Assembly: GCF_900129765.1 (NCBI RefSeq)
Contig: NZ_FQWU01000004.1
Location: 1-64,000, forward strand
Length of the DNA stretch: 64,000 bases
Source: Massilia sp. CF038
GTDB taxonomy: Bacteria; Pseudomonadota; Gammaproteobacteria; Burkholderiales; Burkholderiaceae_D
Reading direction: 5' to 3'
This document shows positions 42,564-50,020 of this stretch, in pieces. Numbering within the stretch: position 1 is the stretch's first letter; each line of letters opens with the position of its first letter. A program made the translations under genes and the position numbers. The notes under the pieces are model-generated. The model saw only the letters and a list, made by a program, of their open reading frames with translations. It was not told the origin of the DNA and searched no databases.

Positions 42564-44521
42564 ACCTTCATCGGCAAAATCACCATCTGCAAGCCTTCCA
42601 GATGCAGGCGGCGCTGCACGGCCAGCGCGGCCTGGTTGTGCAGCACGCGGGTGAACCAGTTATCGGTGGCAAAAATCAGCTTGCTGGTAAAGAAGATCGA
42701 GCTGGGATATTCGCGGTTGATTTCCTCGCACAGCTTGGTCACTTCATCGACGGCATCGGTACCGAAGCTGATATACGACGAGGCTGCCATCCCGTGACTC
42801 TGGCAAAAGTCGACAAAAAATTCCAGGGTAGCGGCCGCTTCTTCGCGCATTTTTTCCAGCGCGCCCACGCCGCCATAGGCATGCGAATCGACGGTTCTGG
42901 CGTTGACGAACAAGAAGTTCTTGAAGTGACCGGGGAACATGCGCAGCACCCATAACAGCGCATGCAATCCGCCCCCGCGCGAGGAGCCGACAATAAAGAC
43001 CGCGGTCTGGTGCTCAGGATCGGGCTCAACCGGCTCGGTGACGGGCCCGAAGGGCTGATGTTCAAACACCACATCGACCGAATGGATGGCTTCCTTGGTC
43101 TGGCGGTAATGCTTGCGAATGACCACGCACAGCCCGCCCATGGCAGCAATGATCGCCACCGTGGCCCAGCCGCCTTCGGCAAACCGCTCGAACAGCAGAA
43201 TGGCCAGGATGCCCGAACAAATAATGAAGCCGGTGGCCGACAAGAGCAGGCGCCGCTTCCAGCTGTCCCCGCCCTTGCGGTTTTGCCACCAGTACATGCA
43301 CAAGCCAAACAGGGAAATCGCAAAGGTCAGAAACACCGAAATCGAATACAGCACCACCAGCAAGGTGACCTTGCCTTCGGTCCAGAACAAGATCGCCAGC
43401 GCGGCAATGCCCATCACCAGGATGCCGTTCTGGGTCACCAGCCGCGTCGACAGATAGCGGAATTTATGTGGGACCCAGGAGTCGCCAGCCATGTTCGACA
43501 GCACGGCCGGTCCGCCCAGAAAGCCCGTGTTGGCCGCCACAAACAGCAAGCCTGCTTCGAAGGCCAGCACCACGGCCAGCAACACCTGGTTCAGAAGCGG
43601 ACCGCCCAGACCCATGCTGTCGATGATCAGCTTGAAGGTGGAGGCATTCAGGGTCTGGCCAGGCACCTGTTTGGCATCCCACAGCAGATACAGCAAGATG
43701 ATGCCGGAGGCAGTCAGCGCCAGCGACAGGGCCATGTACAGCATGGTCATCTTGCCCGTGCGCACACGCGGCTCGGCCAGCAGGTTGACGTTGTTCGACA
43801 CCGCTTCCAGGCCGGTGTAGGTGCCGCCGCCCTGCGAGTAGGCCAGCAGCAGCATGGCGGCCACGCCGGTCCAGCCGATGTTGCTGGCCAGCTCGGTGGT
43901 ACTGGCCATGGTGGTGGGCACCAGTTCCGGCAGGTAGGACACATGGGCGGCAATGCCGTACACAATCAGGATCAGGTGGGTGACCACGAAGCCGAGGAAA
44001 ATCGGCAGCAGGATCTGGATGGCTTCCTTCAAGCCACGCAAGTTCATTACGATCAGCAAGGCAATGAAGAAGGCTTCGGCCCATAACTTGTAGGGTTGAA
44101 AACCCAACGGCAGGAAGGAGGCCAGCGCATCGACACCAGAGGCGATCGATATGGCAATCGTCAGCACATAATCGAGAATCAGTGCGCAGCCGGAAATCAA
44201 GCCCAGGTAGGGGCCGACCAGCTTGGTGGCGACGCGGTAACCGCCGCCCCCGGTGGGAAACAGTTCGATGACCTGGTTGTAGGCCAGCGCAATGATGAAG
44301 ACGGTGACGGCGGTGGCAATCGCCAGGTACAGGCCCAGCTCGGTGTGCCCGCCCAGGGCGTGGAAGGTTTCTTCAGGACCGTAGGCGGAGGAAGACAGGC
44401 CATCGGCCCCCAGCCCGACCCAGGCCAGGAAAGCGACCAGCGCCATCGAGTGGCGGGTTTCACTTTTCATGGGATCGAGCGCCTTGCCCAGCAAAATTTC
44501 GCGGATTTTCTTGTTCTTCAT
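42560..44521 (-). CDS. APC-family permease, KimA/YdaO-like potassium transporter with C-terminal domain
   Basis: A 653-aa protein similar to Bacillus KimA (YdaO), the high-affinity K+ uptake transporter. Diagnostic blocks: 'LVAFLAWVGLGADGLSSSAYGPEETFHALG', 'VIELFPTGGGGYRVATKLVGPYLGLISGCALILDYVLTIAISIASGVDALAS', 'NLRGLKEA' and, at the C-terminus, 'RVLHNQAALAVQRRLHLEGLQMVILPM', which parallels KimA's end. About 12 helices, then a UspA-like cytoplasmic domain from about residue 500. Proteobacterial members of this family are poorly studied. No c-di-AMP riboswitch is visible in the 44522-44742 gap. Confidence 0.83.
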   Translation of the reverse strand: MKNKKIREILLGKALDPMKSETRHSMALVAFLAWVGLGADGLSSSAYGPEETFHALGGHTELGLYLAIATAVTVFIIALAYNQVIELFPTGGGGYRVATKLVGPYLGLISGCALILDYVLTIAISIASGVDALASFLPLGFQPYKLWAEAFFIALLIVMNLRGLKEAIQILLPIFLGFVVTHLILIVYGIAAHVSYLPELVPTTMASTTELASNIGWTGVAAMLLLAYSQGGGTYTGLEAVSNNVNLLAEPRVRTGKMTMLYMALSLALTASGIILLYLLWDAKQVPGQTLNASTFKLIIDSMGLGGPLLNQVLLAVVLAFEAGLLFVAANTGFLGGPAVLSNMAGDSWVPHKFRYLSTRLVTQNGILVMGIAALAILFWTEGKVTLLVVLYSISVFLTFAISLFGLCMYWWQNRKGGDSWKRRLLLSATGFIICSGILAILLFERFAEGGWATVAIIAAMGGLCVVIRKHYRQTKEAIHSVDVVFEHQPFGPVTEPVEPDPEHQTAVFIVGSSRGGGLHALLWVLRMFPGHFKNFLFVNARTVDSHAYGGVGALEKMREEAAATLEFFVDFCQSHGMAASSYISFGTDAVDEVTKLCEEINREYPSSIFFTSKLIFATDNWFTRVLHNQAALAVQRRLHLEGLQMVILPMKV

Positions 44522-44683
44522 CGTGCGCGCCGGCCTGCAAGGACGACGGGGTAGCCTGAGTAGAACGCGATGATACGCCGTTCGCGCAGGGCAGCGTACG
44601 AAAGTACTGACAGGATGGCCTTGCTTGTTGCGTTTTTATCCACAGCTGAGCAAGGCGTTGCGTCAAGACCTGCAAATCGAGGA

Positions 44684-44712
44684 TTACAATTTCTGCCGCG
44701 TTACTCTATAAT
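44684..44712 (+). promoter_or_regulatory. strong promoter of tRNA-Leu
   Basis: TTACAA (44684-44689), a 17-bp spacer and TATAAT (44707-44712), 30 bp upstream of the tRNA. GC-rich discriminator follows (GCGG), as in stringently controlled tRNA promoters. Confidence 0.88.
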
Positions 44713-44742
44713 GCGGTCCTTGTGCATGAATGCTGTCGTGCT

Positions 44743-44827
44743 GCCCGGATGGTGGAACTGGTAGACACAGCAGACTCAAAATCTGCCGCTTCGCGGCGTG
44801 CCGGTTCGATTCCGGCTCTGGGCACCA
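44743..44827 (+). tRNA. tRNA-Leu (CAA)
   Basis: An 85-nt tRNA with encoded CCA. The acceptor GCCCGGA pairs with TCTGGGC (one G-T pair); the anticodon stem GCAGA/TCTGC encloses loop CTCAAAA, so the anticodon is CAA. A class II variable arm (about 13 nt, CCGCTTCGCGGCG) and a T-loop GGTTCGATTCC are clear, confirming leucine. Confidence 0.98.
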
Positions 44828-44857
44828 GTTTTCATGGCACATAGTTTGGTTTGACTA

Positions 44858-44891
44858 AACCCGCCCATCGGCTACGACGGCGGGTTTTTTT
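44858..44891 (+). terminator. intrinsic terminator of the tRNA
   Basis: An 8-bp stem AACCCGCC/GGCGGGTT (44858-44865 with 44879-44886), 13-nt loop and a T-tract to 44891. Located 30 bp after the tRNA. Confidence 0.92.
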
Positions 44892-44969
44892 ATGGCCAGC
44901 GCCGGCCAGCGTGTAGATCGTTGCGGCGTGGTCGAATGGGGAAGAATAAGGCCTCGTGCGTGAGGCCGA

Positions 44970-45440
44970 TCAAGATTCCTTGTTCAGTTCACGGTGGAAC
45001 GCGCTGATGCATTCCCCGCAAATAAGCGCCGTGTCGCCCTCGACATAACTGCCCATAAATTCAAACCGGCGCTTTCCACAAAACGAACATCGCGTGCGTT
45101 CCGGCTGCGCATCGTAATAGTCAAGTGCCGCTTCGACACTGGTTTCCCTGTCCACCCAGCGCGATGCCACCCCGGGATAATTGTCTTCCGCTCTCGCCTT
45201 GCCTGCCTCGACGGATGCGCCCAGCATCACGCCAAGCACATGCCAATCGGCGTCACAATGACACAGCAGAGCGCCCATATCCGCGCCCAGATTGCTGCAA
45301 ATTGCCAGGCACGGTACCTGCTCTACGCGTTCACCAGCGACGTACAAGCTTCCCCATTGCCGGTACGGAATGTCATCAACGAATGCATAAGCGATGACGC
45401 GCGCGGCATCAATCACCAATGGCGGGTTGTTCCTGTTCAT
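44970..45440 (-). CDS. orphan ClpX-type zinc-finger protein
   Basis: A 156-aa protein whose C-terminal 40 residues form a ClpX-like C4 zinc finger: 'RCSFCGKRRFEFMGSY' (C118, C121) and 'ALICGECISAFHREL' (C141, C144), paralleling the ClpX N-domain 'CSFCGKSQ...ICDECV'. The N-terminal 110 residues are not recognised and no AAA+ domain follows. ClpX zinc domains dimerise and bind substrates or adaptors, so this may be an adaptor-like protein; that is inference. I use ATG 45440, since AGAGGG precedes it; the frame remains open upstream to 45557. Divergent from the lipoprotein gene. Confidence 0.8.
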   Translation of the reverse strand: MNRNNPPLVIDAARVIAYAFVDDIPYRQWGSLYVAGERVEQVPCLAICSNLGADMGALLCHCDADWHVLGVMLGASVEAGKARAEDNYPGVASRWVDRETSVEAALDYYDAQPERTRCSFCGKRRFEFMGSYVEGDTALICGECISAFHRELNKES

Positions 45441-45660
45441 CCTTGCACCCTCTGTCTGCACCACCAAGTTATTCGGCATGAAGTCGCGAGATCGTCGCTG
45501 AACACGCCAACTTTCAATATTTTCAACATGGTAAGCCCCCGTGCACCAAAACACCAACGGACAGGGCCTCGGATTGACTTTCTATCGGTCAACTATTACA
45601 CTGCATTGCACAAAAGTAAATCTACTTTCCCCCTACAAAGTCTCCCAAGAACGGAATCCC

Positions 45661-46095
45661 ATGCTTCGTATTTCTGCCGTGCTCGCTATCGTGCTGAGCC
45701 TGACCGCCTGTGGCGGCGTCCCACGCGTGACCATCAAACCCGTTACCGCCCTGCAGACACGCGAAATTTGCATCGTCAATAATCCTGCAGTCAAACCCGG
45801 CTTCCTTGAGTCTTACAAGCGCGCCCTGGTCGCCAAGGGCTACACGGTCAAGCAGCTGGAAGCGAACTCCGACGTGAGCGCTTGCCGCGTGACGACGGTC
45901 TATTCGGCCAACTGGAAATGGGACGTGGCGCTGTACATGTCGTATGCCCAGATCACCGTGTTCCGCGACAACGTTGAAGTGGGCAATGCCAATTACGACG
46001 CCCGACGCGGACGCGGCAACATGAGCAAGTTCGGCGAGGCCGACACCAAGATCGCCGATCTGGTCAATCAGCTGTTCCCAGGCAACGCACGCTAA
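45661..46095 (+). CDS. Sbal_3080-family lipoprotein
   Basis: A 144-aa predicted outer-membrane lipoprotein: lipobox 'LSLTACGG' (lipid Cys17). The mature part has 'TREICIVNNPAVKPGFLESYKRALVAKGYTVKQL', 'YSANWKWDVALYMSYAQITVFRDN' and 'GNMSKFGEADTKIADLVNQLFP', the conserved pattern of Sbal_3080-type lipoproteins of unknown role. The start at ATG 45661 is set by the signal peptide. An AT-rich leader precedes it. It converges on the MauG gene. Confidence 0.83.
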   Translation: MLRISAVLAIVLSLTACGGVPRVTIKPVTALQTREICIVNNPAVKPGFLESYKRALVAKGYTVKQLEANSDVSACRVTTVYSANWKWDVALYMSYAQITVFRDNVEVGNANYDARRGRGNMSKFGEADTKIADLVNQLFPGNAR

Positions 46096-46104
46096 GCCAT
46101 CCCC

Positions 46105-47232
46105 TCACGGCGCCAGTTCTGGCGCCGCGCGCGTCTGCGCGGCCAGCGCCCCGGCATGTGCCGAGGTCAGGCTGCGCAGAAACGCCACCAAATCCCGTTT
46201 GTCCTGCTCGTTTAATTCCAGCCGCTGCAACAAGGCATCCTTGGCCCCATTGTCGATGCCGCCGCGCTGGTAAAAATCAATCACCTCTTCCAGCGTCGCG
46301 ATACTGCCGTCATGCATGTACGGTCCCGTGATCGCCACATTGCGCAGGCTGGGCGTGCGGTAGGCCCAGCGATCGCGCGCCGCGCCCGTGACTTCGAAGC
46401 GGCCCGCGTCAGCCTGCAAGGGTTCCGACACGCTGGCCACGTCCCGGGCGCGCAAGGTGGTCCACACGCCAGGCGCCAGTTGCACCTGAAAACTGCGCTG
46501 CGGGTCGTGCCGTGGCGCGGCGCCCACACCCGTGTTATGGAAGCGCCCGTCGGCAAACAGGGCCGCGCGCGCCCCCACGGTATGGCAGGCAATGCAGCGC
46601 CCTTTGCCAGCGAAGATGGCAAACCCGGCCTGCTCGGACAAACTCAGGGCATCGGCCTGGCCGCCGTAGCGCCAGCGGTCAAAACGCGAATCACCGGCCA
46701 GCAGGGTGCGCTGATAGCTGGCCAGGGCAGCGCCCACCCTGGCACGATCGGCAGGGCCGCCGTAGGCCGCTTCGAATTTGCCCGCGTAATCGGGCAGGCT
46801 GCGCAGGCGCGCGAGCACATCGTCGCTGCCGGTATTGCCCATCTCGATTTCGTTGAGCAAAGGATCCCAGGCTTGCTGTTCCAGCGAGGCGGCGCGCCCA
46901 TCGTGGAACAGTTGCCCGACATACGCCACGTTCAGCAGGCTGGGCGCATTGCGCCGCAAACTGCGCCCTTCCAGACCCACCGAAGTGCTCAGCTCGACCG
47001 CGGCAAAGCCTTGCTCCGGCACGTGGCACATGGCGCAGGACATGGTGCCGTTGCGCGACAGGCGCGTATCCATGAACAGTTTGCGGCCCAGCGCAACAGC
47101 ATCCGGCGCGGCTGGCGCGCTGGCCAGCGGCGGCAGGCCCAGCGTGGCTGTCGCTGGCATGGGCGCGCGCTGGCAGCCTGTGACGGCAAGCAGGATCGAC
47201 GCGCCAAGCAGCCGGTACAGCAGCGTCGTCAT
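46105..47232 (-). CDS. di-haem cytochrome c peroxidase/MauG-like lipoprotein
   Basis: A 375-aa periplasmic or lipidated protein with lipobox 'LLAVTGC' (Cys20) and two CxxCH haem sites: C66-x2-C69-H70 ('CAMCHVPEQ') and C213-x2-C216-H217 ('CIACHTVGA'). 'IPLLNE'-type and 'MHDGSIATLEEVIDFYQRGGI' segments match the CCP/MauG family, so it is a peroxidase-like oxidant. In methanethiol-oxidase operons a MauG-like protein is thought to help mature the oxidase. Overlaps the SCO gene by 4 bp (ATGA), third gene of the operon. Confidence 0.9.
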   Translation of the reverse strand: MTTLLYRLLGASILLAVTGCQRAPMPATATLGLPPLASAPAAPDAVALGRKLFMDTRLSRNGTMSCAMCHVPEQGFAAVELSTSVGLEGRSLRRNAPSLLNVAYVGQLFHDGRAASLEQQAWDPLLNEIEMGNTGSDDVLARLRSLPDYAGKFEAAYGGPADRARVGAALASYQRTLLAGDSRFDRWRYGGQADALSLSEQAGFAIFAGKGRCIACHTVGARAALFADGRFHNTGVGAAPRHDPQRSFQVQLAPGVWTTLRARDVASVSEPLQADAGRFEVTGAARDRWAYRTPSLRNVAITGPYMHDGSIATLEEVIDFYQRGGIDNGAKDALLQRLELNEQDKRDLVAFLRSLTSAHAGALAAQTRAAPELAP

Positions 47233-47900
47233 TTTTTGGCGGCGCGCCGCTCCAGCAGCAGCGTCTTGATATCGCCCAGCAGCATGGTGGGATGCAAAAA
47301 GGCAGGACTGTAGATTTCACGCACGCTACCGGCAGCATCGATCAGGTAGACCTTGAGCATGTGACTGAGCACGGGCACACGCTGGCCCGCCGGCTGATCC
47401 TCGGCCACGGCAAGGTCCTGGCCGAACCCGTCCAGCACTGGCGCCAGCGCCGGACCCGACGGTGCGGTCAGAAAGTGCCAGCGCACCCCGCGCTGGTCGC
47501 GCGTTTCCGGGTCGCCATACAGGCGCATGGTGTCGGGTGTGTCGTTGCGCGGGTCGAAACTCATGCTCACGAAACGCACTTGGTCGCGCAGCGCGGCATC
47601 GTTGCGAATGGCCGCGCGCAGCGTGTGCAGGGTTTCGTAGGCCAGCGGACAGCCCTTCGGGTCGCTGCAATAGGTATAGATGAAGGAAAACACCGTCACT
47701 TTGCCGGTGGTGAATTCGGACAGGCGATGGGCACTGCCGTCCGTCTCCAGCACCGCGCCGTCCGGCGCACGCAGGATGTGATACAGGCGGTAACTGCCTG
47801 GTGCCGGCGGCGTGAAGCCCAGGGGCGGCAGCGCGCCATGCGCCGCGCCCGCCATGCCGGCAAGCAGGCAGAGTGCCGCTGCCCCAGTGAAGCCGCGCAC
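47229..47900 (-). CDS. SCO1/SenC-like copper protein with a CX5C variant
   Basis: A 223-aa exported thioredoxin-fold protein (signal peptide about residues 1-23, start GTG). It has the SCO layout 'GKVTVFSFIYTYCSDPKGCPLAYETLHTLR', where the copper cysteines C78 and C84 are spaced by five residues rather than the usual three, and a conserved His (H180 in 'VPVLSHMLKVYLIDAAG'). SCO proteins load copper into acceptor proteins; next to mtoX it is likely to metallate MtoX. It lies 5 bp after mtoX and overlaps the MauG-like gene. Confidence 0.86.
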   Translation of the reverse strand: MRGFTGAAALCLLAGMAGAAHGALPPLGFTPPAPGSYRLYHILRAPDGAVLETDGSAHRLSEFTTGKVTVFSFIYTYCSDPKGCPLAYETLHTLRAAIRNDAALRDQVRFVSMSFDPRNDTPDTMRLYGDPETRDQRGVRWHFLTAPSGPALAPVLDGFGQDLAVAEDQPAGQRVPVLSHMLKVYLIDAAGSVREIYSPAFLHPTMLLGDIKTLLLERRAAKK

Positions 47901-47905
47901 GATGC

Positions 47906-49210
47906 CTAGCGCGCTGCCACGGCCGTGCGCGCCAGATCCTTGGCGCCAAACTTCATGTGGTGCGCCCGGCCCAGCTTGGCCTTGTAGAAATCGATGGCAA
48001 AGCGCTCTGTCAGCTCCTTGCCGTCCCAGGCAAACAGCTTGAGGAATTGCTCGTCGTCGGCGCCCTTTTTGTCCCAGTTGGCCAGCAGCGAACTGGTCAC
48101 GTAGACGCGCTTGCCATCCCAGCTTTGCGACACCATGTTCACTTGCGAACCCGTGTGCTTGGCGTAGGTCTGCTTGGGCGCTTCAGGATTGCTCAGGTCA
48201 AAATAACGGGTGGTGCCATCCATGAAGGTGTTGACCCACAGGCCCTTGCCGTCCGCCGTGATGGAAATGTCGACGGGCAGCGGGATCTTGGCCGGGTCGC
48301 CAATGGTGGCCACGTCCTTGGCTTGCCACTGGCCGCTGCCATCTTTTTTGACCAGCCACAGCTTGGACGTGAGGGCGGTGGCCGTGATGGCCCAGTCTTC
48401 GCCCTCCTTGAGCGACCAGCGCACTTCCAGCGGCGCGCCTGGCACGGCGAAGATTTGTTCCGGCTGCATGGATTTCAGGTTCCACATCACCATGGTGCCA
48501 CCGAAGTTTTTCATGGCACTCTGGTCTTGCATCAATTTGCCCAGGTCCATCATGTAATTGTTCCAGCCGGCGAAGCTGGACGTGAGCAGCGCATTCTTGC
48601 CCGGATTGACGGCGATGTCGTAGCCGTAGCCGTCGCCGCCATTGGTGACCGGCATGTCGTGCTTGCTGACGAAGTCGCCCTTGTTGTTGTACATCGCCAT
48701 GCCGGTCACGCCGCCATGGTCCTTGGTATTGGACAGCGCTCCCACCAGCATGCGCCCTGGCATGGCGTAGAAGGTATGCGGCCCCACCAGCCCGGACTTG
48801 GCGCCCAGGTCGCTGATGGTCTTGACCAGCTTGGGCTTGGCCGGGTTGCTGTGAATGTCGAACACATAGATCTTGCTGTCATCGAGTCCACCCGCCCACA
48901 GGAAGCGGCGGTCGTCGGTAAAGCCCATGTGGTGCGCTTCGCCGCGCGACTTGACCGACACGTGGCCGATCACTTTGCCGTAGTGCTTGGAGGCAGGGTT
49001 GACGTCGACCGTGACCAGCTTGTCAAAGCCATCGCCCAGCCCTTTCACACCCAGCGTCCAGACATGGACGTAGTCTTCCTGCCCCTTGATCAGGTTGGCC
49101 ATGTAGGGCGAGTTGCAGGTTTCGTCCGCCAGCGCCAGCGGCGCGGCAAGGGAGAAACAGAACGCGAGAGCGGCCGCCAGCGGGGCCGTTTTGCCAGTGT
49201 GGAAAAGCAT
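47906..49210 (-). CDS. mtoX: methanethiol oxidase (SBP56 family)
   Basis: A 434-aa exported protein of the selenium-binding-protein 56 family, whose bacterial members are copper-dependent methanethiol oxidases converting CH3SH to formaldehyde, H2S and H2O2. Signal peptide about 1-28 (ends ALA-DE), so the mature enzyme is periplasmic. Family blocks: 'VDVNPASKHYGKVIGHVSVKSRGEAHHMGFTDDRRFLWAGGLDDSKIYVFD', 'VGPHTFYAMPGRMLVGALSN' and 'GRAHHMKFGAKDL'. Ribosome site TGGAGA precedes the ATG. The downstream SCO and MauG-like genes are the known mto partners. First gene of the operon. Confidence 0.93.
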   Translation of the reverse strand: MLFHTGKTAPLAAALAFCFSLAAPLALADETCNSPYMANLIKGQEDYVHVWTLGVKGLGDGFDKLVTVDVNPASKHYGKVIGHVSVKSRGEAHHMGFTDDRRFLWAGGLDDSKIYVFDIHSNPAKPKLVKTISDLGAKSGLVGPHTFYAMPGRMLVGALSNTKDHGGVTGMAMYNNKGDFVSKHDMPVTNGGDGYGYDIAVNPGKNALLTSSFAGWNNYMMDLGKLMQDQSAMKNFGGTMVMWNLKSMQPEQIFAVPGAPLEVRWSLKEGEDWAITATALTSKLWLVKKDGSGQWQAKDVATIGDPAKIPLPVDISITADGKGLWVNTFMDGTTRYFDLSNPEAPKQTYAKHTGSQVNMVSQSWDGKRVYVTSSLLANWDKKGADDEQFLKLFAWDGKELTERFAIDFYKAKLGRAHHMKFGAKDLARTAVAAR

Positions 49211-49433
49211 AGGAATGTCTCCAGTAATAGACGACGCGATGGGCGCTTGCAGCGTTTTATTTTAATCCGGCCGTCACGTATGTACGCCAGAATGCTGACG
49301 AATGTAGCGCATTCGGTCCGCGCTGTGGCGCATATTCTGCGAATCGGCTTTGCCCGGGCAAAGTGGTGGTTAAAATGACACAGTTAAGCACCCTTCATTA
49401 CCCAGCCCGGGTCGGCGCGCGTCGTCTGCCCGC

Positions 49434-50003
49434 CTACTTCCTGCGCTGGCGCCCCACGCAGGTGAGCAGCATCAGCGCGGCCAGCACCAGCGGCAGGGGC
49501 GCCGGTTCGGGGACCGTGGCGGTGATGGTGAAGCGGTCGCCTGCCTGCAGGCCGCTCAGGTCGAGCAGCCAGTTGCGCTGGCCATCGTTGCCCAGCGGAT
49601 TACCAAAATAGAACTCGGCATATTCCGGGCTGCCAAAACCGACACTGGCGCGCGTGCTGCCGGCGTCCATTGCGGCGATGCTGCCAAAGGTGGGCGTGAC
49701 CGTGCCCTGCTGCACAAAGCGAATGCCGTCCAGATGGAAACTGAACTGGCGCAGGCCGGCGCCGCTCAAGTTGCGCACCAGCGCGCTGAAGTCGAGCGTG
49801 CTCGAGGCCAGGTCGTCGGCGCCCAGTTCAAATTCGAGCCGGGTGGGCGCAAAGTGGCGCAGGTCCAGATCGAAAGAGACCAGTGCGGCACTGCTGTAGT
49901 CGGTGACGGCATTGCCGCTGGCCGCGCTCAACACGGCGCCCTGGGCCGCGCCGGCCAGGGTCAATGTGGCCAGCAAGGCGGCCAGGTGGGAAGTGCGTTT
50001 CAT
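49434..50003 (-). CDS. PEP-CTERM sorting-domain protein
   Basis: A 189-aa secreted protein: signal peptide (MKRTSHLAALLATLTLAGAAQG) and the C-terminal exosortase signal 'VPEPAPLPLVLAALMLLTCVGRQRRK' (Pro-Glu-Pro, one helix, Arg cluster), here given in two parts. The mid-region is Gly/Ser/Ala-rich without recognised enzymatic fold. EpsH-type exosortase would cleave it for export linked to exopolysaccharide; no exosortase gene is here. Lies 17 bp after the PhoX gene. Confidence 0.85.
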   Translation of the reverse strand: MKRTSHLAALLATLTLAGAAQGAVLSAASGNAVTDYSSAALVSFDLDLRHFAPTRLEFELGADDLASSTLDFSALVRNLSGAGLRQFSFHLDGIRFVQQGTVTPTFGSIAAMDAGSTRASVGFGSPEYAEFYFGNPLGNDGQRNWLLDLSGLQAGDRFTITATVPEPAPLPLVLAALMLLTCVGRQRRK

Positions 50004-50020
50004 GGTGTCGCTCCTTGTGG

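Noticed and set aside
44522-44742. c-di-AMP (ydaO) riboswitch before the KimA-like gene
   Set aside because: The conserved riboswitch cores are not visible and the gap mostly carries the tRNA promoter on the other strand.
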